Shown here piece after piece: positions 55,997 through 64,000 of a stretch of 64,000 nucleotides of DNA. This stretch comes from Synechococcus lacustris. GTDB lineage: Bacteria > Cyanobacteriota > Cyanobacteriia > PCC-6307 > Cyanobiaceae. Location of the stretch: positions 299,772-363,771 of the forward strand of contig CAJAQB010000013.1 in assembly GCA_903943975.1 (NCBI GenBank). The letters run 5' to 3'. Under the pieces are notes generated by a model. That model did not search any database and had not been told where the DNA came from. It was given only the letters and a program-made list of their open reading frames with translations. Made by a program: the position numbers and the translations under genes. Numbering within the stretch: the first letter of the stretch is position 1; each line of letters starts with the position of its first letter.

Positions 55997-56206
55997 ATGA
56001 ACTTCACATTGGAGTGTGAGCAAGAGGACGATGGTCGTTGGCTGGCAGAGGTGCCTGAACTTCCTGGCGTACTTGCCTACGGGCATTCGTCAATGGACGC
56101 AATGTCAAAAGCAGAAGTTCTAGCATTACGTGTTATCGCAGATCGACTTGAAAACGGCGAGAGTGAACCTGTTAGTATTCAGTTCTCAGTGCCGCTTGCT
56201 GCATGA
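55997..56206 (+). CDS. hicB: HicB-type antitoxin
   Basis: 69 aa. FTLECEQEDDGRWLAEVPELPGVLAYGHSSMDAMSKAEVLALRVIADRLENGE is the partial RNase-H fold of HicB antitoxins. It would bind and block the HicA RNase; here HicA (56203-56415) carries a stop codon, leaving an orphan antitoxin. The two frames overlap by 4 bp in ATGA fashion. Confidence 0.9.
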   Translation: MNFTLECEQEDDGRWLAEVPELPGVLAYGHSSMDAMSKAEVLALRVIADRLENGESEPVSIQFSVPLAA

Positions 56207-56415
56207 GTAACTGGCCTTCAGTAAAGGCGAAGAGAGTGTTCGCGGCTTTGCAATCTATTGGATAGAAGGTCAAGCGTCAGACCGGTTCGCATAAGACATT
56301 GCAGCATGATGATTTCCCAGACTATGTCTTTGCCTTTCGTGATGGCGAGGAGCTTGGGCCGAGGATGTTGTCACGGATTGCCAAACATACTGGACTCAAG
56401 TCGAGTGACCTGTGA
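56203..56415 (+). pseudogene. hicA: HicA-type mRNA interferase with in-frame amber stop
   Basis: ATG 56203 reads MSNWPSVKAKRVFAALQSIG, then TAG 56263-56265 where HicA proteins have Trp, then KVKRQTGSHKTLQHDDFPDY and VFAFRDGEELGPRMLSRIAK to TGA 56415. The catalytic His of GSHKTL is present, so a single G-to-A change (TGG to TAG) would have killed the toxin. Not visible as one frame for that reason. Confidence 0.9.
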
Positions 56416-57068
56416 GTACAACTTATACGGCTGGCTTCCCAGTTTAGGATGGCTACCTTGCGCTCTAATCCCCAGCGATAGCCACCTAGTTCCCCAGATG
56501 CTCTAATCACCCGATGGCAAGGAATTAGATAGCTGATGGGATTATTGCCTATGGCATTTCCTACGGCTCTAGTTGCGGTGGGGCGACCAATTATTTCGGC
56601 GAGGCTTTGGTAGGTTGTGGTTCCTCCGAATGGCACTTTCAAGAGCGCGTGCCACACTTGAATCTGAAAGTTTGTTCCCTTTGCTAAGAGTTTTAGTGGT
56701 TCTTGATCTCTGGGGATTGCTGAATTAAAAATTATGTCGCAGAGGGGTTGAGTTGTTTTTGCCTCATGGACAATCTCAGCGTTTGGCCATTGGCGCAAAA
56801 GGGTTTGCTTGGCGGTGGGCTGATTGGCGGCATCTAAAAAATGAAGGTTACAAATGCCACGGCTAGTTGTAGCAATAAGAGCATTGCCAAAGGTGGTGTT
56901 ATGGATGCCATAGTGAATTTGCAAACTTTCTCCCACTGCTTTTGGTCCCTCCGTAGATATGGCTTCTAAATTTACAGATAAGTTGTGTATTTGCCCGTGG
57001 CTAGACAGCCCCCTGCCTGGGGTTGGATCGGGCTGACTTGGGGAATGTTGAGGCATAAATGCGATCAC
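56322..57068 (-). CDS. ogt: Methylated-DNA-protein-cysteine methyltransferase
   Basis: Removes alkyl groups from O6-alkylguanine onto its own Cys. 248 aa. FQIQVWHALLKVPFGGTTTYQSLAEIIGRPTATRAVGNAIGNNP, then the active site LIPCHRVI, and GELGGYRWGLERKVAILNWEA. Residues ~215-248 (CTHRSLDLSPV and following) go beyond the family end and run antisense across the hicA remnant, so the original stop was probably lost when the neighbouring DNA was inserted. An extended N-terminus of ~45 residues is also variable. Confidence 0.9.
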   Translation of the reverse strand: MIAFMPQHSPSQPDPTPGRGLSSHGQIHNLSVNLEAISTEGPKAVGESLQIHYGIHNTTFGNALIATTSRGICNLHFLDAANQPTAKQTLLRQWPNAEIVHEAKTTQPLCDIIFNSAIPRDQEPLKLLAKGTNFQIQVWHALLKVPFGGTTTYQSLAEIIGRPTATRAVGNAIGNNPISYLIPCHRVIRASGELGGYRWGLERKVAILNWEASRISCTHRSLDLSPVCLAIRDNILGPSSSPSRKAKT

Positions 57069-57334
57069 CTGGGCAATCTGCCCATGGCTTTAGCTAGTAT
57101 AAACACTAGCGCTCTTCATCGCGATCCAGCGGACTGCGGTTGATTCTGGTTGATTGGCAAGAGTTATTTTATTTGCCACCGCCTGGCTGGATCTGCGCGC
57201 CACCGGCCGGGGGGCTGGCAATTACCTATTTGCAGGCCCCCATGCCAGTCAACAGGCAGGGCCCGATGGTCAGCTGCCGCCTTTGGTGGAGCTGAAGTAA
57301 ACTCCAGGGCCGGGAAGAGCTTGGGGTTGCCACG

Positions 57335-57919
57335 CTATTTCTTCAAATATATTACTCCAGCCCTAAAGCGCGATTCCCAATGGGCTAGATATCTTGCCGC
57401 CAGTTTTGGGTTATTCCACGCAACGAGAACATTCTCACTGTTTTTGTTTGCAGATGAAGTGTAGTTGTAGCTGCCTGTTTGCACGTGACGGGCGTCCACT
57501 ACAATGAACTTGTCGTGGTGAATCCGATAGTTGGAGTTTGTTCTCACCGGTATGCCTGCCCCAGTCAAGGCATCGAACGCTCTTCGGCTAATTCCCTTTT
57601 CATCTTCTTCTGTATTGTGTTTATGGTCGGCCACAATTTGGATGTTCACCCCCCGCTGCTTTGCGGCCAATAGGGCTTCCACGATTACGGGAGAGGAGAA
57701 GGCAAAGGCGGCCACATGAATTGATGCCTTCGCACAGGCAATCGATTTCAGAATCAACGCTTCGGCGCCGTCTTCCGGCCCAAAGGCTGCCTCGATGTTG
57801 TTGGTTGTGGTCGACGTAATGGGGCACAAAGAGTCCCTGGCTGATTGGCCGATATCCTGGGCCGATACCTTGTCGGCACAGCTCACCAAAAGAAGAAGAA
57901 TGGTGAACAGTGATCCCAT
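57335..57919 (-). CDS. Phospholipase D-like (single HKD) lipoprotein, nuclease-type
   Basis: 194 aa from ATG 57919; MGSLFTILLLLVSCAD is a lipoprotein signal with lipobox Cys. The PLD domain resembles the Nuc-type endonucleases: IHVAAFAFSSPVIVEALLAAKQRGVNIQIVAD and one H-x-K-x4-D motif in RIHHDKFIVVDARHVQTGSYNYTSSANKNSENV. Such proteins dimerise to form one active site and cleave nucleic acids or phosphodiesters. Outside the cytoplasm, it could degrade extracellular DNA. The frame could start at 58042, but the signal sequence would then be internal. Confidence 0.85.
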   Translation of the reverse strand: MGSLFTILLLLVSCADKVSAQDIGQSARDSLCPITSTTTNNIEAAFGPEDGAEALILKSIACAKASIHVAAFAFSSPVIVEALLAAKQRGVNIQIVADHKHNTEEDEKGISRRAFDALTGAGIPVRTNSNYRIHHDKFIVVDARHVQTGSYNYTSSANKNSENVLVAWNNPKLAARYLAHWESRFRAGVIYLKK

Positions 57920-58019
57920 GGATTGAGTGGTAATTCTTGTAATCACCAAATGGCTTGCTGTTTTATTTATTGTATCCTCTAAGCTGCGAGCGTGGGGATG
58001 ATGTTGTTTTCTTGGCAAT

Positions 58020-58166
58020 CTAGTCGGCCTGATTGCCTGCAAAGCCGTTGCGCGCCGCTTTGATCACTTCCTTGGCATGATCGGTGTTGAGGATCACGAT
58101 CACACCGATTGACACCTTGAAGGCGCTGGCAAAACGACGCAATGTCCCGAGCGATATAGAAAGATC
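58020..58166 (-). pseudogene. Fragment of XRE/Cro-type HTH regulator
   Basis: A 48-codon open frame without start reads DLSISLGTLRRFASAFKVSI then GVIVIL...NGFAGNQAD. SLGTLRRFASAFKVSIGV is the typical second half of a Cro/C1-type HTH as found in HigA-like antitoxins. The N-terminal HTH half is missing. It lies between the PLD gene and argS at the right edge of the island. Confidence 0.7.
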
Positions 58167-58245
58167 TTAGGGCGATTTATCGAATTATTCAAGGTTTATA
58201 GATGTATCCAGGGGTAGGGGTTCTGGCGTAACTCGTCCCCCCCGC

Positions 58246-60048
58246 TCACATCCTTTCCAAGCTGGGGATACCCAGTAGGCCGAGGCCGAGCCGCAGGGTG
58301 TCGGCGCTGAGGCGGCAGAGGGCGAGGCGGGAGCTGCGGGCGGGTTCCTCGGCCTTGAGCACTGGCACTTGATCGTAGAAGCGGTTGAAAATCTGGGAAA
58401 GTTCAAATAGATAGTTGCAGAGCCGATTTGGCAGCAGGTCGGCCTCCACTTCGGCGATTACTGCATCGAATTGCAGTAGTTGACGCACCAGGGCCCATTC
58501 CTGCGGTTCGTTAAATAGCAGCTGATCAGGGAAGGCAACTAGGTCGCCCCCCTTGCGGGCGATGCCCTGGATGCGCACCACCGCATAGAGCAGGTAGGGG
58601 GCGGTGTTGCCCTGCAGGGCGAGCATGCGATCGAAACTAAACTGATAGTTGGTGATCCGGTTGGTGCTGAGGTCGGCGTATTTCACCGCCCCTAGACCCA
58701 CGGTGGTGGCCACTTCCTGGATGAAACTTTCCGTTTCAGTGCGTTCTTCCTCCTGGAGGCGCCGCCGCAGGTCGGCCTCGGCCCGTTCCACCGCCTCATC
58801 GAGCAGATCCCTGAGCCGCACGGTGTCGCCGGCCCGGGTTTTGAGCTTTTTGCCGTCGGCGCCCTGCACGAGCCCGAAGGGCACGTGTTCCAAAGAGACA
58901 GCGGCCGGTCGCCAACCGGCCCGTTCGGCCACCTGGAAAACGGCGGCGAAATGACTGGCCTGGCCGGCATCCGTTACATAAATCACCCTGCCGGCCCCAT
59001 CACCATCAGGCCCGAGCCGATAGCGGATGGCGGCCAGGTCGGTGGTGGCGTAGTTGAAACCGCCATCGCTTTTTTGCACGATCAGCGGCATCGGTTTGCC
59101 CTCCTTGCCGGTGACCCCCTCCAGAAACACACAGCGGGCCCCGTCATCGCTAACCAGCAGCCCGGATTTATCAAGGTCAGCAACTACGGCCTGGAGCCGT
59201 GGGTTGTAAAACGACTCGCCGCGTTCGCTCAGTTGGATATTTAGGCGGTCGTAGATCTTCTGGAATTCCCGGCGCGACTGGTCGCAGAGCAGGCCCCAGG
59301 CCTTTAGCGAGATCGGGTCGCCCCCCTGCAGCTTTACTACTTCTTCGCGGGAGCTGCTCTGGAACACCTCGTCGCTGTCGAAGCGTTGCTTGGCCTCGCG
59401 GTAGAAGGCCACCAGGTCGCCCAGGTCCACCGCATCGGCGGTGTTTAGGGCCTCGGGGGCCACCTGTTTGAGGTGGGTAATAAGCATGCCGAACTGGGTG
59501 CCCCAGTCGCCCACATGGTTGAGCCGCAGCACCCGGTGGCCGCGGAATTCCAACACCCGCGCCAGGCAGTCGCCAATGATCGTGGAGCGCAGGTGGCCCA
59601 CATGCATCTCCTTGGCGATGTTGGGGCTGGAGAAGTCAACGATCACCGGCCCGGGCGAATCGCCGCTGGGGATGGTCGCTGGCTCCACACCGAGGCGCGG
59701 ATCCCCCAGGCGCTCCCGCACCTGGGCCGCCAACAGTTCCGGCTTCAAGGTGAGGTTGATGAAGCCTGGACCGGCGATGGCCGCTGGTTGGCACAGGGCA
59801 TTGAAGGCGGGATCGGTCGCCAGGGCGGCAACGATGGCCTCGGCGATGCGGCGGGGCGGCTGGCCAAGGGGGCGGGCCAAGCCCAGGGCGCCGTTGGCCT
59901 GGAAATCACCGAATTCGGGCTTCGACGCCGGTCCCAGCTGGAGGTCCAACGGGCTGTCCGCGGCCCTGGCCTGTGCGCTCGCCTCGGGGAAGGCCCGCTC
60001 CAAGGCCGCCTGCAAGCGTGCGTTCAGGGCTTGGACGACGGACAGCAT
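58246..60048 (-). CDS. argS: Arginyl-tRNA synthetase
   Basis: 600 aa class I synthetase. N-terminal Add-1 domain, then [35 protein letters not shown] with the HIGH-type motif, [19 protein letters not shown], and the DALR domain with [19 protein letters not shown] and ending [13 protein letters not shown]. The KMSKS motif is degenerate ([13 protein letters not shown]), as is common in ArgRS. First backbone gene after the island. Confidence 0.98.
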   Translation of the reverse strand: MLSVVQALNARLQAALERAFPEASAQARAADSPLDLQLGPASKPEFGDFQANGALGLARPLGQPPRRIAEAIVAALATDPAFNALCQPAAIAGPGFINLTLKPELLAAQVRERLGDPRLGVEPATIPSGDSPGPVIVDFSSPNIAKEMHVGHLRSTIIGDCLARVLEFRGHRVLRLNHVGDWGTQFGMLITHLKQVAPEALNTADAVDLGDLVAFYREAKQRFDSDEVFQSSSREEVVKLQGGDPISLKAWGLLCDQSRREFQKIYDRLNIQLSERGESFYNPRLQAVVADLDKSGLLVSDDGARCVFLEGVTGKEGKPMPLIVQKSDGGFNYATTDLAAIRYRLGPDGDGAGRVIYVTDAGQASHFAAVFQVAERAGWRPAAVSLEHVPFGLVQGADGKKLKTRAGDTVRLRDLLDEAVERAEADLRRRLQEEERTETESFIQEVATTVGLGAVKYADLSTNRITNYQFSFDRMLALQGNTAPYLLYAVVRIQGIARKGGDLVAFPDQLLFNEPQEWALVRQLLQFDAVIAEVEADLLPNRLCNYLFELSQIFNRFYDQVPVLKAEEPARSSRLALCRLSADTLRLGLGLLGIPSLERM

Positions 60049-60122
60049 GGGGTGGGGAGCCCGCAGCGGCGGCAGAGGTGACTGCGATCATCGCGCCCGG
60101 CCGGCGGACAGCACTTCGTCGC

Positions 60123-60980
60123 TCAGACCGTTTCAGGCCCGGCTTCGAAACTCATTAGGACATAGCGGAGGAGGCCAAGGGTGCTGAGGATCTGAACGAT
60201 GTACTGCTGGAAACTCTGATTGCGGTAAACATCTGGAGCATTTGTCTTGTAGAGCTTGTGGGCGATTGAATGGGTCGGCAGCGTTTGGGTTGTGATGTCA
60301 TTGGTGTGCAGATGGGCCAGCTGGTTAGATGCTGCAAGCTCCAGATAATCGGCAACCCCAAACCCGTTGTCCATTTCACCGAAGGTCATCCTCAATGCTG
60401 GTCTCAGCCATGGCAGTACCAAGCCCTTGAGCGAAATCAATAAGCTGGTAGGAACAATATCGGAGACAAAAAGTTTGCCCCCAGGCTTGAGTACCCGCGC
60501 TGCTTCAGCGAAGAATTGCTGCCGGCTGGGGAAATGGAAGATGCACTCGACCGCTGTTACTCGATCAAAGGAGTGGTCTGGAAATGGCAGCACACAGGCA
60601 TCCCCCTGGACGAATTCAATCTGATTGCTAGGAGCTGGCTGGACAACCCTCCTCGCCCGGGCTAATTGGCGCTCTTCGATGTTTAGGCCCACGAGGTCAA
60701 GATTGTTGTAGCGCTCGTTCAAGCTCGCAATCGTTCCGCCAAAGCCACATCCCACATCGAGTATTCGCTGACCAGACTCAATCCCTGCTAGGGGAATAAT
60801 TTTGTCAATCATGCTCTCTGCCGCTCTGGCAAAATCCTCTGGGGTGCCATCTGCTTCAGAAGGATTCTGCCAATATCCCCAGTGCACATGGCGCCCAAAG
60901 GCCTTCAGGAAGTCTGCGTTCCCAGCTTCAAGCAGCTCTAGAACTGTGTCGAAATAAGGAAGATCGGCTTGGGTGTTCAT
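60123..60980 (-). CDS. SAM-dependent methyltransferase
   Basis: 285 aa from ATG 60980, with AGGA a few bases upstream; a frame from 61049 adds 23 unmatched residues. The N-terminal HVHWGYWQNPSEADGTPEDF and RILDVGCGFGGTIASLNERYNNLDLVGLNIEERQL are class I SAM-binding signatures, followed by VQGDACVLPFPDHSFDRVTAVECIFHF. The WGYW motif is shared by natural-product and small-molecule methyltransferases; the substrate is unknown. Its AT-richer codon use and position between argS and nadC suggest later insertion. Confidence 0.88.
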   Translation of the reverse strand: MNTQADLPYFDTVLELLEAGNADFLKAFGRHVHWGYWQNPSEADGTPEDFARAAESMIDKIIPLAGIESGQRILDVGCGFGGTIASLNERYNNLDLVGLNIEERQLARARRVVQPAPSNQIEFVQGDACVLPFPDHSFDRVTAVECIFHFPSRQQFFAEAARVLKPGGKLFVSDIVPTSLLISLKGLVLPWLRPALRMTFGEMDNGFGVADYLELAASNQLAHLHTNDITTQTLPTHSIAHKLYKTNAPDVYRNQSFQQYIVQILSTLGLLRYVLMSFEAGPETV

Positions 60981-61389
60981 AATGTCCTGGGGGAATAGTT
61001 GAGAAGATCTTATGGTTACTGGTTGGAATATGTTGAACCTTAATCTCATCGCGGTGATGGCCCTCCTCAGCCAATGGATCCCCTCCTCTGCGGCCAGGTC
61101 AGCTGCCGGTGATTTTAGTCATTCTTGACTAATGAATGCAGCCCATCCTCAGCATTGGGTCAAGGCTAAATCCCCTGTTGTGGCAAGAGCTTTGCCCTTT
61201 ATCTTAAGGGGTTTTGGTGACTCATCTCTGCACCGTATGGCCAGCAAATCAGCCCCAGTAATGGGCGCAAATTGGGCTGCGATGTGGAATAAAGTAGATT
61301 CACTTTCTAGCTAGCTAGGCATCTAATCTAATCATGCATCTAATCATGCATCGAGTTATTCATTTGCCTGGTGGCAAGTACTCATTAAG
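60981..61389. other. Intergenic with TTAGTCA/TGACTAA palindrome and short repeats
   Basis: 409 bp. A perfect inverted repeat TTAGTCA-TTCT-TGACTAA is at 61115-61132. Further on, TCTAATCATGCA is repeated around 61320-61352. No gene was recognised. The palindrome shares its core with the elements at 23.1 and 39.6 kb. Confidence 0.6.
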
Positions 61390-61980
61390 GTGGCCATCCT
61401 TTTGGGCTTTGTAGCAGGGGGGGTTCTACGCTGCCCATTCAAGGAAGCCAACCCTCCAGCTCAGGGTGGCTGTGCCGCTCCGGGCCTGACGCACTACTTG
61501 CGCCTAGGGGCAAGTTGTTGCTGGTTGCTTGGGGTTGTGCTCCTAAATGCCGGATCCTCATTGGCGGCAGATCTTATAGGGCCACCAGGATTCCGTATCC
61601 AGCAGAGGCCATTTTCGGTGGATGTGCTGGGTAATCAGGGCCGTACCCTGTTCAGTCTCGTTGATGGCGTCGAAGTCAGCACGATCACAGGCTCCGTGCC
61701 CAGGGAGCAAGCGTTCGTTGTTGTCTGGTCAAAAGGTCAGCTTGTAAGCCGCACCCAGGCCGATCAGGTTCTGGATACACTTGTTCCCAGCCACGATCCG
61801 AATCTGCTGGGCTGGCAGAGTGCCAATAGCTCAATGAAGGTCTTGTTTACCGGCTCTGGTTCAGACACGCTCCGACTCTGGGATGGAACCCTCATCAGTT
61901 GCAACCGCCAGGGCCAGGGCCAGGGTCGCTGTGAGGTGGAGGGTGGAGCTAAGCGGCGCTATAGTTATCAGTTCCGCTAG
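61390..61980 (+). CDS. Hypothetical exported protein
   Basis: 196 aa from GTG 61390, or 160 aa from TTG 61498, which is more natural because LRLGASCCWLLGVVLLNAGSSLAAD then forms an N-terminal signal peptide. The mature part (LIGPPGFRIQQRPFSVDVLGNQGRTLF, VVWSKGQLVSRTQADQVLDTLVPSHD, RCEVEGGAKRRYSYQFR) has no recognised domain. Island-like composition. Confidence 0.6.
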   Translation: MAILLGFVAGGVLRCPFKEANPPAQGGCAAPGLTHYLRLGASCCWLLGVVLLNAGSSLAADLIGPPGFRIQQRPFSVDVLGNQGRTLFSLVDGVEVSTITGSVPREQAFVVVWSKGQLVSRTQADQVLDTLVPSHDPNLLGWQSANSSMKVLFTGSGSDTLRLWDGTLISCNRQGQGQGRCEVEGGAKRRYSYQFR

Positions 61981-62119
61981 GGTTTAGCGGCTCGGATTCT
62001 TGGCCGATGCTGAGGTGAAGTGTTGCTTATCCCATTGTCTGCAGAAGGATGGGATTAGATATCTTGATAGATAGGTTTCTAGCTCACTGGTGGTCAGTTT
62101 GGGATACATCTGATCAGGC

Positions 62120-62995
62120 TCAATCTTCCAACGACCCGGCGCTAAAGCGCATGCTCAGATCCAGCCAGGGGCTGCGGGTGACCGGGGCGCTGCTGGAGAT
62201 CAGGTCGATGCCGCTGGCGGCGTAGGCGCGCAGCTGCTGGGGATCGATGCCGCTGGCCTCCAGCACCACTGGCGCCCGCCGTTGGGCCGCCAGGGCCCGC
62301 AGCTGGGGCACCAGGGCGCTGAGGGCCTCTGGGCTGAATTCATCCAGCAGCACCCCATCGGCGCCGGCGGCCACGGCGGTTTTGGCCTCTTCCGCAGTTT
62401 CGGCCTCCACAATCACCCGGGCGGGCCAGGGGGCGGCGGCCCGTACGGCGGCAATGGCGGCACCGATGCCCCCGGCCCAGGCCAGGTGGTTTTCCTTGAG
62501 CATGGCGGCGTCATCAAGGCCGAGCCGGTGGTTGGTGCCGCCCCCGCAGCGCACCGCATATTTCTCCAGCAACCGCAGGCCGGGGCTGGTTTTGCGGGTG
62601 TCGGCCAGGCGCACGCCACTGCCGGCCAGTTCCTGTACTAGGGCGGCAGTGGCGGTGGCGATGCCGGAGAGGCGCATGGCCAAATTGAGGGCGGTGCGTT
62701 CGGCGGCCACCAGGGCCGCAGCGCCACCCTCCAGCTCCAGCAGCCGCTGACCTGCCGCCACCGGCTCCCCATCCGCCACCAGCAGCCGAAATTCAAGGTT
62801 GGGGTCGAGGATCTTAAATAGCTGGCCCGCTAGCCCGCCACCACAAAACACCCCGGCCTGCTTGGCCAGCCAGTGGGCCCGTCCGCGCCGATCCCCCAGG
62901 GCCGCAGCGCTGAGGTCGCCCCTGCCAAGATCCTCCGCCAACCAGGCCTGCAGCTGCTGATGTAGGGCGGGGCTTGGCGGCAAGGTTGGGGTCAT
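62120..62995 (-). CDS. nadC: Nicotinate-nucleotide pyrophosphorylase (carboxylating)
   Basis: Quinolinate phosphoribosyltransferase of de novo NAD synthesis. 291 aa from ATG 62995. LAEDLGRGDLSAAAL, AERTALNLAMRLSGIATATAALV, DTRKTSPGLRLLEKYAVRCGGGTNHRLGLDDAAMLKENHL and VLEASGIDPQQLRAYAASGIDLISSSAPV are diagnostic. The order argS ... nadC suggests the genes between are an insertion. Confidence 0.97.
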   Translation of the reverse strand: MTPTLPPSPALHQQLQAWLAEDLGRGDLSAAALGDRRGRAHWLAKQAGVFCGGGLAGQLFKILDPNLEFRLLVADGEPVAAGQRLLELEGGAAALVAAERTALNLAMRLSGIATATAALVQELAGSGVRLADTRKTSPGLRLLEKYAVRCGGGTNHRLGLDDAAMLKENHLAWAGGIGAAIAAVRAAAPWPARVIVEAETAEEAKTAVAAGADGVLLDEFSPEALSALVPQLRALAAQRRAPVVLEASGIDPQQLRAYAASGIDLISSSAPVTRSPWLDLSMRFSAGSLED

Positions 62996-63000
62996 GGCTC

Positions 63001-63028
63001 GACGCAACTGCCTAGACGCAACTGCCTA
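63001..63028. repeat. 14-bp perfect tandem duplication upstream of nadC
   Basis: GACGCAACTGCCTA at 63001-63014 and 63015-63028, just upstream of the nadC start codon (62995, minus strand), within its likely leader. Confidence 0.9.
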
Positions 63029-63232
63029 GACCCAAAATAGCTTTGTATCGCGACGCAAAATTGGTAGCATGGCAAGTAAATATATGTTAGCATCACATAT
63101 GGGTCGTATATGCAGCGCCTGAGCGTGCCCCTTCATGCGCTTCTTGCCTGATTTGCGCCAGCGTCTCCAGGCCGCAGTCCCTGGGGTGGCTTTTATATTT
63201 TCGCTGGGCTTTTTTGGGGCAGCTGCCCTGAG

Positions 63233-64000
63233 ATGCAGGAGGCCATCCATGCAAAATCTAGCATGGAACAAGTGCTCTACGAGGCCCTTGAAAATAGTTG
63301 GTATGAGTTATATTACCAGGCCCAGTTTGACTGCAATAAGCGTCTCGTCTCAGCGGAAGCCCTGTTGCGTTTAAAGCATCCGTCCCATGGCCTTATCTCG
63401 CCAAGTGATTTTATTCCTTTGGCGGAATCTAGTGACCTTATTTATCAGATTGGTGATTATATATTAACTGCTGCCTGTGCCCAACTGGCGCTTTGGGCTG
63501 ATCGGCCGGCTACAGCCGAGCTCAGTCTGGCAATAAATGTTAGTGTCAAGCAATTTCAGCAGGCTAACTTTGTAGACAAGATTATTGCTGTAGTTGACAA
63601 GTCTGGCGCTAACCCTAAATTGCTGACCCTGGAGATAACGGAAAATATTTTTCTCGGCAATGCAAGCGAGGTTGCCGCTAAAATGCAATACTTGAAAAAT
63701 TATGGGTTTAACTTTTCAATTGATGATTTTGGAACTGGCTATTCTTCCCTGTCTTACTTGAAGTCATTGCCTTTTGATTGCTTGAAAATTGATAAATCAT
63801 TTATTTTAGATATTTTTCAGAGTGACGCTAGCCAGGGCGTCGTTAGGTCGGCGATTTCCATGGGGATCAATCTTGGCCTGGAGGTGATTGCCGAAGGCGT
63901 AGAAACAGAAGAGCAATTTAATTTTCTAATTGAATCAGGTTGTGAGTATTTTCAGGGTTATTTGTTTAGCCGTCCATTGCCATTGGCTGAATTCACCGCC
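63233..64000 (+). CDS. EAL-domain cyclic-di-GMP phosphodiesterase, 3' end outside window
   Basis: 256 codons from ATG 63233, open to the window end. MEQVLYEALENSWYELYYQAQFD leads into a complete set of EAL catalytic residues: EALLRLKHPSHG, INVSVKQF, LEITENIF, SIDDFGTGYSSLSYLKSLPFDCLKIDKSF, VIAEGVETEEQ and EYFQGYLFSRPL. It should hydrolyse cyclic-di-GMP. The start is provisional: the protein begins right at the domain, as if an N-terminal sensory or GGDEF part were absent or lost to a frameshift further upstream. AT-rich compared with the backbone. Confidence 0.9.
   Translation, partial: MQEAIHAKSSMEQVLYEALENSWYELYYQAQFDCNKRLVSAEALLRLKHPSHGLISPSDFIPLAESSDLIYQIGDYILTAACAQLALWADRPATAELSLAINVSVKQFQQANFVDKIIAVVDKSGANPKLLTLEITENIFLGNASEVAAKMQYLKNYGFNFSIDDFGTGYSSLSYLKSLPFDCLKIDKSFILDIFQSDASQGVVRSAISMGINLGLEVIAEGVETEEQFNFLIESGCEYFQGYLFSRPLPLAEFTA

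Noticed and set aside
57154..57300. 48-codon GC-rich frame (WLDLRATGRGAGNYLFAG...)
   Set aside because: Looks somewhat protein-like and differs in composition from its AT-rich surroundings, but it has only a TTG start, no recognised family and no partner evidence; perhaps a gene fragment.
63135..63374. Plus-strand frame starting MRFLPDLRQRLQAA upstream of the EAL domain
   Set aside because: It overlaps the EAL coding sequence in another frame and shows no GGDEF or sensor motif; it could be a frameshifted N-terminus, but this cannot be supported.
1..64000. tRNA, rRNA, transposase or integrase genes as anchors for the island
   Set aside because: None was recognised by eye on either strand; a covariance-model tRNA search would be needed to be certain.

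Overview
The window reads as chromosome from a high-GC unicellular picocyanobacterium of the Cyanobium / freshwater Synechococcus type. Evidence seen here: a Mg-protoporphyrin IX methyltransferase (chlorophyll pathway), NDH-1 subunits in the cyanobacterial order ndhA-I-G-E with ndhH elsewhere, an almost complete phylloquinone (men) set, a Ycf29-like LuxR-type response regulator, cyanobacterium-specific small proteins (DUF3285 after prfB, DUF3352), and dense, overlapping GC-rich genes. The genus-level assignment is inference.

Layout. 1-2.6 kb: tail of a nicotinamidase, a repeat-rich spacer, and a membrane PAS-PAS-PAS-GGDEF cyclase whose 5' end carries a run of 14 C. 2.8-24.3 kb: housekeeping backbone with rdgB, a carotenoid oxygenase, a HEPN/MNT toxin-antitoxin pair, hisB, a bestrophin channel divergent from a beta-carbonic anhydrase, fabI, a photolyase-like protein whose domains appear in swapped order, degT, a CYTH enzyme, nadK, ndhE/G/I/A, gltA, sixA, DUF3352, rhodanese, hrcA, trpB, SUI1 and cysC. 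24.4-27.2 kb: a lower-GC insertion with a 2OG-Fe(II) oxygenase and a PhoX-like DUF839 protein carrying C-terminal DUF5648-type repeats, closed by a clear terminator. 27.2-49.5 kb: backbone again (AI-2E family permease, purE, nagA, chlM, pseudouridine synthase, response regulator, cysteine desulfurase, rsmH, ndhH, menI/menE/menC/menA/menF, gshB, grxC, prfB with its programmed frameshift, ybeY, dgkA, pabA, hisC). Two minisatellites fill the 500-bp gap between menC and menE.

49.6-58.2 kb, between hisC and argS, is an AT-richer accessory island full of debris: a PAS/HD-GYP gene joined across a deletion, an orphan HicB whose HicA partner has an in-frame stop, a fragment of an XRE-type HTH protein, an O6-methylguanine methyltransferase and a phospholipase D-like lipoprotein. 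Its core (50.9-55.5 kb) is bracketed by two inverted copies of a ~310-bp sequence. Each copy carries a gene or remnant for a very small, probably secreted peptide with the pattern C-x5-N-G-x5-C-C. A third, diverged member lies inside the core, next to a one-TM protein of unknown function, a papain-like C1 protease and an alpha/beta hydrolase. This is the best candidate in the window for an undescribed system.

58.2-64 kb: argS, a methyltransferase and a small exported protein inserted before nadC, then the start of an EAL phosphodiesterase cut by the window edge. Cyclic-di-GMP genes therefore sit at both ends (GGDEF left, EAL right), with a broken HD-GYP gene in the island. No tRNA, rRNA, CRISPR array or transposase was recognised.
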